A DNA stretch of 64,000 nucleotides, taken from Acholeplasma laidlawii_A (GTDB lineage: Bacteria > Bacillota_I > Bacilli_A > Acholeplasmatales > Acholeplasmataceae). Numbering within the stretch: the stretch's first letter is position 1; each line of letters starts with the position of its first letter. Both the position numbers and the translations under genes were made by a program. The notes below the pieces were generated by a model. It was not told the origin of the DNA and did not search any database. It worked only from the letters and a program-made list of their open reading frames with translations. The stretch is from NCBI RefSeq assembly GCF_030166555.2, contig NZ_CP126461.2; one strand, given 5' to 3'. Positions 42,388 through 51,028 of this stretch are shown piece by piece.

Positions 42388-42498
42388 CTATTTTGTTAAT
42401 TTAAAATGCGTTCTAACCTTTTTTTCTAACTCATTTAGAAGTTCTGGTTTGTCTTCTAAATATTGTTTTGCATTGTCACGACCTTGGCCAAGTTTTTA
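42388..42498 (-). pseudogene. recA: C-terminal remnant of recA after an in-frame TAA
   Basis: Past the TAA at 42496-42498 the frame reads KLGQGRDNAKQYLEDKPELL and on to TAG at 42388, which is the usual RecA C-terminus. Thirty-five residues are cut off from the translated protein. Confidence 0.85.
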
Positions 42499-43383
42499 TT
42501 CACCAATGTTATACCATGCGCCACTTTTATTGACTAAATTAAGTTCCACTGAAAGATCAAGTACTTCACCACTTCTAGAAATACCAGTACCATACATAAT
42601 ATCAATAGATGCTGTTTTTAGTGGTGGTGCCACTTTTGACTTGACAACTTTGACGTTTGATTTAATACCAATCATCTCACTACCTTGCTTAATCGCTTCT
42701 GCACGTCTTATTTCTAATCTTACTGATGAGAAGAATTTAAGTGCACGGCCACCTGGGGTTGTTTCTGGGTTACCAAACATGACACCAACTTTTTCTCTAA
42801 TTTGGTTGATAAAAATTGCTACAACATTTGATTTCGAGATGACACCTGACATCTTACGCATTGCTTGTGACATCATTCTTGCTTGTAAGCCTACATGGTT
42901 AGCAGACATATCACCAGCAATTTCAGCCTCTGGTACTAAAGCCGCTACAGAGTCTATGACGATCATATCAATAGATCCACTCTTAATTAGAGCCTCAGCA
43001 ATATCAAGTGCTTGTTCTCCTGTATCTGGTTGAGATAACACTAAATTATCTAAATCCACACCAAGAGCTTTCGCATAATTTGGATCAAGTGCATGCTCAG
43101 CATCGATAAACGCTACTGTACCACCTTGCTTTTGAGCACTTGCCATAGCGTGTAAAGTAAGTGTTGTCTTACCACTTGACTCAGGTCCATAAACCTCAAT
43201 AATTCTTCCTCTAGGATAGCCACCAATACCTAATGCTATGTCTAATGCTATAGAACCAGATGGGATTGCTTCTATTGAATGGTCAGCACCATCACCTAAT
43301 TTCATAATTGACCCTTTACCAAATTGTTTTTCAATTTGTTTAAGGGCTAATTCTAGTGCTTGTTGTTTTTTATTATCGCTCAT
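42496..43383 (-). CDS. recA: Recombinase RecA, truncated by an ochre codon
   Basis: The core is intact: GPESSGKTTLTLHA (Walker A), IDAEHALDP, MIVIDSVAAL (Walker B), DNA-binding loop L1 around VGLQARMMSQAMRKM, and FINQIREKVGVMFGNPETTPGG (L2). It ends at residue 295 in NIGE followed by TAA, where other RecA proteins continue (G)E-K/R-LGQGR. Loss of the C-terminal domain should alter regulation and duplex DNA binding. I recall published work on A. laidlawii recA strains carrying an ochre codon in this gene, but cannot verify it here. AGGAGG precedes the ATG; pgsA lies directly upstream, as in many Firmicutes. Confidence 0.93.
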   Translation of the reverse strand: MSDNKKQQALELALKQIEKQFGKGSIMKLGDGADHSIEAIPSGSIALDIALGIGGYPRGRIIEVYGPESSGKTTLTLHAMASAQKQGGTVAFIDAEHALDPNYAKALGVDLDNLVLSQPDTGEQALDIAEALIKSGSIDMIVIDSVAALVPEAEIAGDMSANHVGLQARMMSQAMRKMSGVISKSNVVAIFINQIREKVGVMFGNPETTPGGRALKFFSSVRLEIRRAEAIKQGSEMIGIKSNVKVVKSKVAPPLKTASIDIMYGTGISRSGEVLDLSVELNLVNKSGAWYNIGE

Positions 43384-43440
43384 AAACTAATCATTCCTCC
43401 TATAGTATAGTAGTGTAATAATGTCTGTTTGACTTTTATT

Positions 43441-44028
43441 TTATACACTTTCCAATATAATCTCTCTATTTTTATATAAATAATCAAATCCAGACCAAAC
43501 CGTGAAGAATATTGCTATATAGTAAACAATATTGGTCACCCACACTAAATTAGGATGGATAAGTGTTAATCCCAGGTCATTAAATAAAAACATAATGATT
43601 GCTAACATTGTGGTTAAAGTCTTATATTTGCCTAAGTGACTTGCTGCAATCACTTTGCCATGTTCAACTGCAATAAGTCGAACACCTGTAACTAAAAATT
43701 CTCTTACTATGATAACCATTACACCCCATATAGCTACTCTATCAGGCATTTGAACCATTAAATAAAGCAGTGCAGTAAACACTAAAACTTTATCTGCAAT
43801 CGGGTCTAAAAACTTACCAAATGTCGTAATTTGGTTATACTTTCGCGCTATATAGCCATCAAGGAAGTCTGTTAGACTTGCTAGAATGAATAGCCCTGCA
43901 AAAATTATTTGCTGTACTGTCATGTTTAAAAATGCTGTATCGATCACGAGTGCGTCAATGTATAACACGATAATCATGACTGGTATTAATAATATTCTTA
44001 AGATTGTTAATTTATTTGCTGTTGTCAT
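43441..44028 (-). CDS. pgsA: CDP-diacylglycerol-glycerol-3-phosphate 3-phosphatidyltransferase
   Basis: The protein has four to five membrane helices and the CDP-alcohol phosphotransferase motif, SLTDFLDGYIARKYNQITTFGKFLDPIADK, with all conserved aspartates. It makes phosphatidylglycerol phosphate for the membrane. A start at 44028 (MTTANKLTILR) is preferred because GAGGG lies five bases upstream, while an ATG four codons earlier lacks one. The pgsA-recA order is conserved in Firmicutes. Confidence 0.94.
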   Translation of the reverse strand: MTTANKLTILRILLIPVMIIVLYIDALVIDTAFLNMTVQQIIFAGLFILASLTDFLDGYIARKYNQITTFGKFLDPIADKVLVFTALLYLMVQMPDRVAIWGVMVIIVREFLVTGVRLIAVEHGKVIAASHLGKYKTLTTMLAIIMFLFNDLGLTLIHPNLVWVTNIVYYIAIFFTVWSGFDYLYKNREIILESV

Positions 44029-44072
44029 ATTTTCCCTCATCTCATTTATTTTATCATAAATATGATTTCTTA

Positions 44073-44101
44073 TTGCATTTATTAGATTGTTTTGGTAAAA
44101 T
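44073..44101 (+). promoter_or_regulatory. Promoter of rpsT
   Basis: TTGCAT (44073-44078) and TAAAAT (44096-44101) are separated by 17 bases, ahead of a short leader and AGGAGG. Confidence 0.7.
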
Positions 44102-44129
44102 GATATGTGCTTATTTAGGAGGTGAATTT

Positions 44130-44390
44130 GTGGCTAATATTAAATCCCAAATCAAACGTAACTTAACGAACGAAAAACGTCATCAAGCAAACGTTTCATT
44201 TAAATCATCATACAAAACTGCTGTTAAAGCTGTTGAAAAAGCTGTTGAAGCTAAAGATAAAGATCTTGCACTAGCTAAATTGTCATTTGCACATAAAAAG
44301 TTAGATAAAGGGCAAGCTAAAGGAATTTTCCACAAGAACTTTGTTGCGCGTAATAAATCTGCGTTAGCAAGACTCGTAAACTCCTTATAA
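44130..44390 (+). CDS. rpsT: 30S ribosomal protein S20
   Basis: The 86-residue protein (VANIKSQIKRNLTNEKRHQAN, then FHKNFVARNKSALARLVNSL) is a typical S20. Translation starts at GTG 44130, six bases after AGGAGGTG. An upstream ATG in the same frame would add 42 residues that do not belong to S20. It has its own promoter and terminator and is next to holA's operon, as in B. subtilis. Confidence 0.96.
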   Translation: MANIKSQIKRNLTNEKRHQANVSFKSSYKTAVKAVEKAVEAKDKDLALAKLSFAHKKLDKGQAKGIFHKNFVARNKSALARLVNSL

Positions 44391-44393
44391 TAG

Positions 44394-44413
44394 ACACCTA
44401 AATGGTGTTTTTT
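44394..44413 (+). terminator. Terminator of rpsT
   Basis: ACACC (44394-44398) pairs with GGTGT (44404-44408) and is followed by a run of six T, just inside the end of the convergent exonuclease gene. Confidence 0.6.
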
Positions 44414-45081
44414 ATTACCCTTTTTTCGATTTCGCGGTAACCATTAAAGCCTTGTGCTACTAATTCAATATGTTTTTTGAAATACGTTCTATCTGGTAGG
44501 GCGTATTTTTTATTATAGCCTAACACATTAATATATAATTTTAAATTGTTTTCTTCACTTGCTAAACATTCTAAAACTTTAAATGTAGCTTTGGCATCTT
44601 CACTTGCTCTATGCGCTTGGTTATTTGTTAACCCAAATCTAGACACTGCACTTTCAAGTTTATGTGGATAAGGATATCTATCTTTATAAACTGCCATACA
44701 GTCTAAAATGTCATTTTGTATTAAAAAGTTATGTGCAACATACGTTTTATATAGTGCACTTAAAAAACCTATGTCAAATGATAGATTATATGCGACTAAT
44801 AGTGTTTCCTCATCTATTAGATTATCTAGTTGTCTAAATGCATACTCTTCTTCAACACCATCACGCTCTAACATTTCATTTGTTATACCTGTAAGGTTAG
44901 AAATAAAATTTGTTATTGGTGTTTGTTGTTTGATTAGATAATCAATTTCTTGAACTATTTCATAGGTATCATCTATTTTTTCAAGTAATACCGCACCTAC
45001 TTCAATTACCTTATCTCTTTTCGGTGTAAGTCCTGTTGTTTCAAAATCAAATACCAGTATTTTTTTATATTCTAGTTTCAT
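44398..45081 (-). CDS. DEDDh 3'-5' exonuclease (DnaQ-like)
   Basis: The 227-residue protein shows ExoI DFETTGL (residues 11-17), ExoII NLSFDIGFL and ExoIII HRASEDAKAT, giving the D-E-D-D-h set of a DNA polymerase III epsilon-like exonuclease. It may proofread or degrade DNA or RNA. Firmicutes usually carry proofreading inside PolC, so its exact partner is uncertain. It overlaps holA by four bases and ends the alaS-to-holA unit. Confidence 0.88.
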   Translation of the reverse strand: MKLEYKKILVFDFETTGLTPKRDKVIEVGAVLLEKIDDTYEIVQEIDYLIKQQTPITNFISNLTGITNEMLERDGVEEEYAFRQLDNLIDEETLLVAYNLSFDIGFLSALYKTYVAHNFLIQNDILDCMAVYKDRYPYPHKLESAVSRFGLTNNQAHRASEDAKATFKVLECLASEENNLKLYINVLGYNKKYALPDRTYFKKHIELVAQGFNGYREIEKRVIKNTI

Positions 45082-46025
45082 GCTAATCTCCTTAGTAATA
45101 GTAATTCAAAGCCTAATTTTTCATCTTTTATGCCACTTTTGATTTCTACATCTAGTTTAGCTAATCCATGAATTAGATTTTCTAAATCTTTTTTATTTTG
45201 TAACTTCGCTTCTTTCATTAAGTGGTATGCTCTACCACTAGATACACCTAATTGTTCGGCCAGTGTTTTTTGATTTAAGCCTTGTTCCATTAAATCTTTA
45301 GTTTGCATAATTAAGTTCATTGTATTAAATAAATGATTAAATATTGTACTTGACGGCATTTTATTTGTAACTAAATCATCATAGATTTGCATATAAGATT
45401 TTATATTACCTTTTAAGTATGCAGTAGAAAAAGAAAAAATATTGTCTTCTAGGTTTCTAGTCACTAATAAATCAACATCTTCTATGAAGACAATTTTTTC
45501 ATCATATGCATACATTTTAATCTTACTAATTTCCTGGTGAATACTGAAAAGATCATTTTGAGTACGATCAATAATAAGTTGTATACTCTTATCTTCTATT
45601 TGATATGCATCTTTAAGAAATGACTCTCTAATATAAGAAATGAGTGTTTCGCCTTCTAAAGATTGAATTGTTTCAATAAATGCATATTTTTCTAGATAAC
45701 TACCCAAATTATGATCCTTTGGTAGTTCAGTAATTGTTAATATTAAAACAATATCACTACTTGGTGATTCTAAATATTTGTAGAAAGTAGATAGTACCTT
45801 ATCATCATACCTTGTTAAACCATCTAAGTTCTCGATGACAACCATTTTTAAATCACTAAAAAAAGAAACGGTTTGAAGTTCTTGATTAATCACTTCAATT
45901 TCAGTTTCTAGTGCATCTAATTTAACAATATTAAACTGGTCAAGTTTAAATTTCTCTTGATATGTTTTTATCTGTTCATTTATTAAAAAAGCTGATTGAC
46001 CAACTAATAAATATGTGGATTCCAT
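45078..46025 (-). CDS. holA: DNA polymerase III delta subunit
   Basis: The 315-residue AAA+-like protein begins ESTYLLVGQSAFLINEQIKTYQEKF and has the delta-subunit landmarks ADLKMVVIENLDGL-type FFSDLKMVVIENL, ESPSSDIVLILTITELPKD and the C-terminal helical region (KTLAEQLGVSSGRAYHLMKEA). It opens the sliding clamp within the clamp loader. Its place after comEC and before rpsT matches the B. subtilis order. Confidence 0.92.
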   Translation of the reverse strand: MESTYLLVGQSAFLINEQIKTYQEKFKLDQFNIVKLDALETEIEVINQELQTVSFFSDLKMVVIENLDGLTRYDDKVLSTFYKYLESPSSDIVLILTITELPKDHNLGSYLEKYAFIETIQSLEGETLISYIRESFLKDAYQIEDKSIQLIIDRTQNDLFSIHQEISKIKMYAYDEKIVFIEDVDLLVTRNLEDNIFSFSTAYLKGNIKSYMQIYDDLVTNKMPSSTIFNHLFNTMNLIMQTKDLMEQGLNQKTLAEQLGVSSGRAYHLMKEAKLQNKKDLENLIHGLAKLDVEIKSGIKDEKLGFELLLLRRLA

Positions 46026-46089
46026 AGATTACCTCGCTTACATCATATTATACAATTTTTTGATACTTTTTGAAACTCTAAACAGAAAA

Positions 46090-48075
46090 TTAAGGTGGAA
46101 AGTTTATTAAATTTTTGTTTTTAATTTTTAGACTTCCAGAATCTTTAGTTTGATGTAAATAAAGTCCATAGTCCCAATATATTTGAATAATTTCTTTGTT
46201 CGGTAAATTGTATACATTACGCTTACTCACACTTACTACCGCAATCGAAGGGTCCACATGATACAAGAAATCAACTGAACTTGAAGTATTAGAGCCGTGA
46301 TGCGGTACTTTCAAAACATCACTTTTTAATAATCTACCATACATATTAACTAAATCATTTTCTGTTTGAATGCCAATATCACCTGTAAACAAATAATTTA
46401 AACCATCAACAAATATTTTAAAAACAATAGAATTATCATTTATATTTCGATAGTCTTTTGTAGGACCTAGTAACTGGATACCTAAAGAGTCGCCAAGATT
46501 AAGAAAGCCTTCACGAACACGATATATATTAGGGTGTTTCACAGGATAATCCATATAACCACTTACAACGATTGTTTTTATATTAAAGTTTTCTAGTAAG
46601 TTATCAACTTCTTTCATATGATCTAAATCAGAATGCGTAATAAATAAGTAATCAATCGTATATACATAATGATATTTTAAATAACTTGTAACATTTACAA
46701 ATGCATCAACAACAATAACTTGATTATCTTTAAATATGACAGCACTATCGCCTTGACCTACATCTAAAAATATAACATTATCTTCAAGCGGTTTAAGGGT
46801 AAGTAAAAAAGAGATGACCCCCATACCCAAAAGAGATACAAAACGTCTGTAAAAGGCTTTTTTGTGTGGTGCAGCACATAAAAATATGATGTAACCAAAA
46901 TAGAAGATCCACATGATTCCATTAAGTTCTATTAGGTAGAAACGAATATCATAAATATCAATAAACGCCTCTATTTTCTGAATAAATATAGCTATATTAT
47001 CAATTAGTGAAATAAAGGGTAATGTAGACCCAATAATTAAACTAGGTACCCATACATATTTAATGAGTAAACTCATAATCGGAATAAAAAATAAACTGAT
47101 CAAACTAATTTCTTTTTGCCATAAAAGTAAAAAAGGTGCAATCAAAAAAGGTATGATATAACTTATACGCTTCTTAGTTACCCTCGAACTAAATGCAGTA
47201 TAAAAGACAAAAACATATACTACAATAAATGTTTGATTATAGATGATATAAGGGTTAAATATTAGTATAATCAAACAGGTTAATACCTCTATATTAGAGT
47301 TATCCATTTCTATATTAAATACATCATTTAAGTACTTAATGGTGTATTTAATACACATCCTTAAGATAATCACGCTAAACCCGATGACATAAGATACACC
47401 CATAAGTATTGCTGTAATTAAGTATTTTGATGTATCCTTGATATCAAGATAATAAAATAATTTAAACATCAAGGCGATTAAAAAGGTAAGATGAATAGAG
47501 GATAATTTAAATAGGTGAGACATATACTGTGTTTCAATGAGTGTATCATCATAAAACAAATCTAAAATCGGTAATGGTTTTAACTTAATCTTTCTAAAAA
47601 TTGAAGGGAATTTAAGACTTATCGTATCGATTCTTATGATACCTTTAATCCCCTTACCAAGTTGATACTTAAAACTATCAAAACCACCAGGTACAGTTTG
47701 TTTCCTATAATTTTCTACCCTTCCTTTAATAAAAATAATATCACCAAATACATACTGTATCTGACTATTAAAGTGAAATGAATCAAACCCTGATGTGACT
47801 GTGTATTGATAATAACTTTCTTTATCTTCAATATGACTTACAACAAAATTTTGATTCACATCTTTTTCTATTGGGTAAAGTGTAAAAAAACCTAGTAAAT
47901 AGATCAAAACTATAGAAAATACAATCAACCAGGATATATGTTTTCTCATTCGATACAAATATAATATAAGTACTATACCTATATAAGGATAATGAATTGT
48001 AAGTATTAAAATAATAAGTAAAATTAAATATAAATACGTCTGCTTAAATAAAAAAATAAATTTTAATTTTATCAA
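46090..48075 (-). CDS. comEC: ComEC/Rec2-type DNA internalisation protein
   Basis: About 660 residues: an N-terminal membrane region (four or more helices), an OB-like stretch (VSHIEDKESYYQYTVTSGF), the multi-helix Competence domain, and a C-terminal metallo-beta-lactamase domain with FLDVGQGDSAVIF, THSDLDH and VPHHGSNTSSSV. It forms the channel for incoming single-stranded DNA. No ATG fits; a TTG at 48075 with TTGGAG upstream, inside the end of comEA, is the likeliest start, though a TTG five codons earlier is possible. It overlaps comEA by 32 bases. Confidence 0.9.
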   Translation of the reverse strand: MIKLKFIFLFKQTYLYLILLIILILTIHYPYIGIVLILYLYRMRKHISWLIVFSIVLIYLLGFFTLYPIEKDVNQNFVVSHIEDKESYYQYTVTSGFDSFHFNSQIQYVFGDIIFIKGRVENYRKQTVPGGFDSFKYQLGKGIKGIIRIDTISLKFPSIFRKIKLKPLPILDLFYDDTLIETQYMSHLFKLSSIHLTFLIALMFKLFYYLDIKDTSKYLITAILMGVSYVIGFSVIILRMCIKYTIKYLNDVFNIEMDNSNIEVLTCLIILIFNPYIIYNQTFIVVYVFVFYTAFSSRVTKKRISYIIPFLIAPFLLLWQKEISLISLFFIPIMSLLIKYVWVPSLIIGSTLPFISLIDNIAIFIQKIEAFIDIYDIRFYLIELNGIMWIFYFGYIIFLCAAPHKKAFYRRFVSLLGMGVISFLLTLKPLEDNVIFLDVGQGDSAVIFKDNQVIVVDAFVNVTSYLKYHYVYTIDYLFITHSDLDHMKEVDNLLENFNIKTIVVSGYMDYPVKHPNIYRVREGFLNLGDSLGIQLLGPTKDYRNINDNSIVFKIFVDGLNYLFTGDIGIQTENDLVNMYGRLLKSDVLKVPHHGSNTSSSVDFLYHVDPSIAVVSVSKRNVYNLPNKEIIQIYWDYGLYLHQTKDSGSLKIKNKNLINFPP

Positions 48076-48541
48076 ATGTTTGTACTCCAATACCCTTCAC
48101 ATGAAGTAGTTCTTCTAAACTTTCGAAATTACCGTGTTGTTTTTTATATAGTAGAATTTCAAGTGCCCTATTTTCAGTAATGTAAGGTACTAACATGAGT
48201 TCACTGTAGGTAGCCGTATTTAAATTAATCTTTTTAATAATTTCTTCTTCAATGAGTTGATAGTGTGGAATATGATATGTAGTATTTGTTACAATACTAC
48301 CTAATTGGATATTTGATATATCTGCATGTTCTTTAAGACCGCCAGATAGATCAATTAAATAAGCTAAGGTCATACCCCTGGTAATTTGATAGGTTCCAGG
48401 CTTTTTAACAGCACCGGTAATATCTACTTGAAGCATATCTGTTTCATGTTTAAAATAAGGTAAATCTTTACTTTCTGGTTTAAACACCAACCACATAAAT
48501 ACAAGTAAAAAGACTATTGCCCATATGACATTTTTCTTCAT
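48044..48541 (-). CDS. comEA: ComEA-type DNA receptor
   Basis: A 165-residue protein with an N-terminal membrane helix (NVIWAIVFLLVFMWLVF), an SLBB domain (VDITGAVKKPGTYQI...) and a C-terminal pair of helix-hairpin-helix motifs (INLNTATYSELMLVPYI, LEELLHVKGIG). It binds DNA outside the membrane and hands it to ComEC. Its Shine-Dalgarno AAGGAGG lies seven bases before the ATG, but within the 3' arm of a strong hairpin. It follows rsfS in the long alaS unit. Confidence 0.93.
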   Translation of the reverse strand: MKKNVIWAIVFLLVFMWLVFKPESKDLPYFKHETDMLQVDITGAVKKPGTYQITRGMTLAYLIDLSGGLKEHADISNIQLGSIVTNTTYHIPHYQLIEEEIIKKINLNTATYSELMLVPYITENRALEILLYKKQHGNFESLEELLHVKGIGVQTFDKIKIYFFI

Positions 48542-48544
48542 AAA

Positions 48545-48585
48545 AAAACCTCCTTCATCTATATAGTATAGATAATGGAGGTTTT
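48545..48585 (-). promoter_or_regulatory. Terminator-like hairpin that sequesters the comEA Shine-Dalgarno
   Basis: Reading the minus strand, AAAACCTCC pairs with GGAGGTTTT, and inward ATCTATA with TATAGAT, with one A-A mismatch and one G-U pair (about 18 paired positions, 3-base loop). The 3' arm is the comEA ribosome-binding site and is followed by a U run ending at the ATG. It could act as a terminator after rsfS, as a translation block, or both. Confidence 0.7.
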
Positions 48586-48604
48586 CGACTTTTATTTATG
48601 TAGA

Positions 48605-48919
48605 TTATATTTTCTTTTTTAATTCCATGAAGCGTTTATCAAATCCGTAAAACTCTCTATCTTTTTCACCAAACAAGTGAACTACGACATCTCCAAGGTC
48701 AATTAATAACCAACCTGTTTGTCCTTTACCTTCTACTTGTTTAATACTTGATTTAAGGGTTTCATTGAAATAACCGACCGCACTTTGTGATGCACGCTCA
48801 TTGACGGTAGCGACTACAAAATAGTCATAAAATGGACTCTTTTCTAAGAATTCATATACTGTAATGTCTTGTGCATTAATTTTTTCTAATATTTCTATGG
48901 TTTGTTGTAATAGTTGCAA
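48605..48919 (-). CDS. rsfS: Ribosome silencing factor RsfS
   Basis: The 104-residue protein has the RsfS/Iojap signature IEILEKINAQDITVYEF, DYFVVATVNERASQSAVG and GWLLIDLGDVVVHLFGEKDREFYGFD. It binds ribosomal protein L14 and prevents subunit joining when nutrients are low. It follows yqeK by three bases, as in other Firmicutes. Confidence 0.95.
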   Translation of the reverse strand: MQLLQQTIEILEKINAQDITVYEFLEKSPFYDYFVVATVNERASQSAVGYFNETLKSSIKQVEGKGQTGWLLIDLGDVVVHLFGEKDREFYGFDKRFMELKKKI

Positions 48920-48922
48920 AAT

Positions 48923-49474
48923 CTATTCTCCTATACTTTTTATTATTTCTAATATTTCTTTTTTATTTGTAATGTATCCCAATTCAGGATTTGTTACTAA
49001 ATCATTTAAATATACTTTAATGGTTTCATCTAAACTTTCAAGTGATAGTTTTCTTAAATCATCAACAAGTGGATAATCTCTTGTTGGTTCTATTTTATCA
49101 GCTATTAGTATAATTTTATCCAGTGTTGTCATACCTACTCTACCATATACATGATATTTAATGGCATTTAAGATGGTTTCATCTTCTATGTTGTAGGTTT
49201 TTTTTAAAATTGCTGCTGCACTTAAAGCATGATACATCACAGGTACATCTTCATAAGCTTTAATTTCATTTATGTCTAATACAGATGTTTGACTATTTAT
49301 GTCATCATACTTTGTATAATCATGAAAGATTGCTGCAATATAGGCTTTATTGGAATCAACCCCATACCTTAACGAAAGACTTACAGCAGTTTTTACAACA
49401 CCTAGGATATGTTCATATCGTTTGGGATTGTCTTTATACTTTAGCCTGACATCTTCTGTTATTTTATCGATCAT
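48923..49474 (-). CDS. yqeK: YqeK-type HD phosphohydrolase
   Basis: This 183-residue HD-domain protein (KRYEHILGVVKTAVSLS, FHDYTKY, PVMYHALSAAAIL, IKYHVYGRVGMTTLDKIILIADKIEPTRDY) matches the YqeK family of Ap4A hydrolases. It cleaves Ap4A to ADP. It overlaps yqeH by four bases; in Bacillus the nadD gene stands directly before it, but here nadD is missing. Confidence 0.94.
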   Translation of the reverse strand: MIDKITEDVRLKYKDNPKRYEHILGVVKTAVSLSLRYGVDSNKAYIAAIFHDYTKYDDINSQTSVLDINEIKAYEDVPVMYHALSAAAILKKTYNIEDETILNAIKYHVYGRVGMTTLDKIILIADKIEPTRDYPLVDDLRKLSLESLDETIKVYLNDLVTNPELGYITNKKEILEIIKSIGE

Positions 49475-50499
49475 TTGAAGAAACTCTCTGTAAGTGTGAC
49501 ATGTAATTTTGGATGTGTTGATATTTGGATAGTGACAGGTCCTAGGATATGAACAATCCCGAAATCTGCAAGTGTGAACTGATATTTTTTATCTTCAACA
49601 AGCTTGTAATCTTTAGTCACATAATTATCAAATTTAAGTTTAAAGATATTATCGGTAGTTAAAATATTTTCTACATTATCTGTACTTGTTATATGGTGTT
49701 TCACATAATCAGATACATATAAGGTAGATTTTGTTTCACCTTTAAGAACACTAATATTTACTAAACCACCAATCATAAGTGATTGTCCACTTTTAAGCGT
49801 ACCGTTTCGAGGATTAAACTGCTTTTGTGGGAGTAAATCTTTGTAATCTTTATACTCAAAGAATTCATGTAGGTAACCACCTTGATATAAGCCAGGTGTG
49901 TCATAGATATTTAAATGATCAAATTTAGCATGTAACATGGTTTGAGTTAAAGCAGCCTTTGGTAAACTCAGTGCTTCTTTATTACCAGTTAATGCCTTAA
50001 AAATAGTTGTTTTACCACTATTTTGTAGTCCAATTAAATAGATATTTGGTAAGTTAAATGATTTAAGGTATCCTTTTAAATGATCGATATCAAATGGGTT
50101 TAGCGCACTCATTAAAACGATATCTTCATAGCTTACTCTATTTAATCTAAAACTTTTTTGAATTTTCCCTAATAAAAAATTCTTAGAGGTTGCATCAGGT
50201 AATAGGTCAATCTGGTTAATTAAGTAGACAACTTTGTAGTTATCTCCTAAGCGTTTCACCTCTGAATTTAACATACTGTCTAAATAAAGAAGAGATGTGA
50301 CTACAACAATTAAAGATTTCTTTTCAAAATTAGGTAAATTATCTGGATGACTATGACCTTCTGCTTTTCCATAATGCATCAGCTGGTAACAACTTTTACA
50401 AAAGATGTGGTCATGATTTGGAATATAACCTAATTTTGTTGGATCTTCAGTTTGTAATACAACTCCGCAACCCATACATTTAGTAGTGTTTGATGGCAT
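49471..50499 (-). CDS. yqeH: Circularly permuted GTPase YqeH
   Basis: The 342-residue protein opens with a zinc-finger (KCMGCGVVLQ..., FCKSCYQLMHYG) and has the GTPase motifs in permuted order: INQIDLLP (G4), IGLQNSGKTTIFKAL (G1), then YDTPGLYQGG (G3). That is the YqeH/RbgH-type layout used in 30S assembly. It overlaps yqeG by 20 bases and yqeK by four. Confidence 0.95.
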   Translation of the reverse strand: MPSNTTKCMGCGVVLQTEDPTKLGYIPNHDHIFCKSCYQLMHYGKAEGHSHPDNLPNFEKKSLIVVVTSLLYLDSMLNSEVKRLGDNYKVVYLINQIDLLPDATSKNFLLGKIQKSFRLNRVSYEDIVLMSALNPFDIDHLKGYLKSFNLPNIYLIGLQNSGKTTIFKALTGNKEALSLPKAALTQTMLHAKFDHLNIYDTPGLYQGGYLHEFFEYKDYKDLLPQKQFNPRNGTLKSGQSLMIGGLVNISVLKGETKSTLYVSDYVKHHITSTDNVENILTTDNIFKLKFDNYVTKDYKLVEDKKYQFTLADFGIVHILGPVTIQISTHPKLHVTLTESFFK

Positions 50500-51028
50500 A
50501 AACGTTCAATCCTTTCCCAAATTCATCTGGATATTTTCTTTCAATCTTCTTTAGAAAATACTTTTCTAGTTGTCGATTAATTCTAGTAGGTAATTTATCT
50601 GTCTTTTTAGCTATTGGGTCCACTAATATATTAAACATACCTAGTCGGTTAGCACCATGAATATCTGTTAGGAGTTGGTCACCTATCATGGCTGTTTCAC
50701 CAATTGTTGAATCTAATATTTTTAAGGCTTTTTTGAAACCCATTTTAAGTGGTTTTTTAGCAAAAGAAACATATTTAAATTGATGTCCTACTGCAAAATC
50801 AACGCGTTTATTATGAGAGTTAGAGATAATTAGTACTTTAAATTCTTTTTCTAAGTGAGCTAGGAATTCTATCGATTCACTTGTTAGTTTGGTTTGATGG
50901 TAGTCAATAATTGTATTATCTAAGTCAAAAAGCAGAGTCGTTATACCCTGCTTTTTAAGCATGTCATAATCAATTGTTGATATAGATTCCTGATATAGGC
51001 TAGGAATTAAATTTCTTGCTTTAATCAT
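50480..51028 (-). CDS. yqeG: YqeG-family HAD phosphatase
   Basis: The 182-residue protein has the HAD motif I TLLFDLDNTIIDY, motif II IISNSH, and motif III KPLKMGFKKAL followed by MIGDQLLTDIHGANRLG. The family is HAD subfamily IIIA, close to phosphatidylglycerophosphatase-like enzymes; substrate unproven. Its ATG shares a base with the greA stop codon, and it overlaps yqeH. Confidence 0.92.
   Translation of the reverse strand: MIKARNLIPSLYQESISTIDYDMLKKQGITTLLFDLDNTIIDYHQTKLTSESIEFLAHLEKEFKVLIISNSHNKRVDFAVGHQFKYVSFAKKPLKMGFKKALKILDSTIGETAMIGDQLLTDIHGANRLGMFNILVDPIAKKTDKLPTRINRQLEKYFLKKIERKYPDEFGKGLNVYAIKHY

Noticed and set aside
42374..43033. 219-codon plus-strand frame over recA
   Set aside because: It lies opposite the recA coding strand, has no ribosome-binding site and no family features. 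It is a shadow of recA codon usage.
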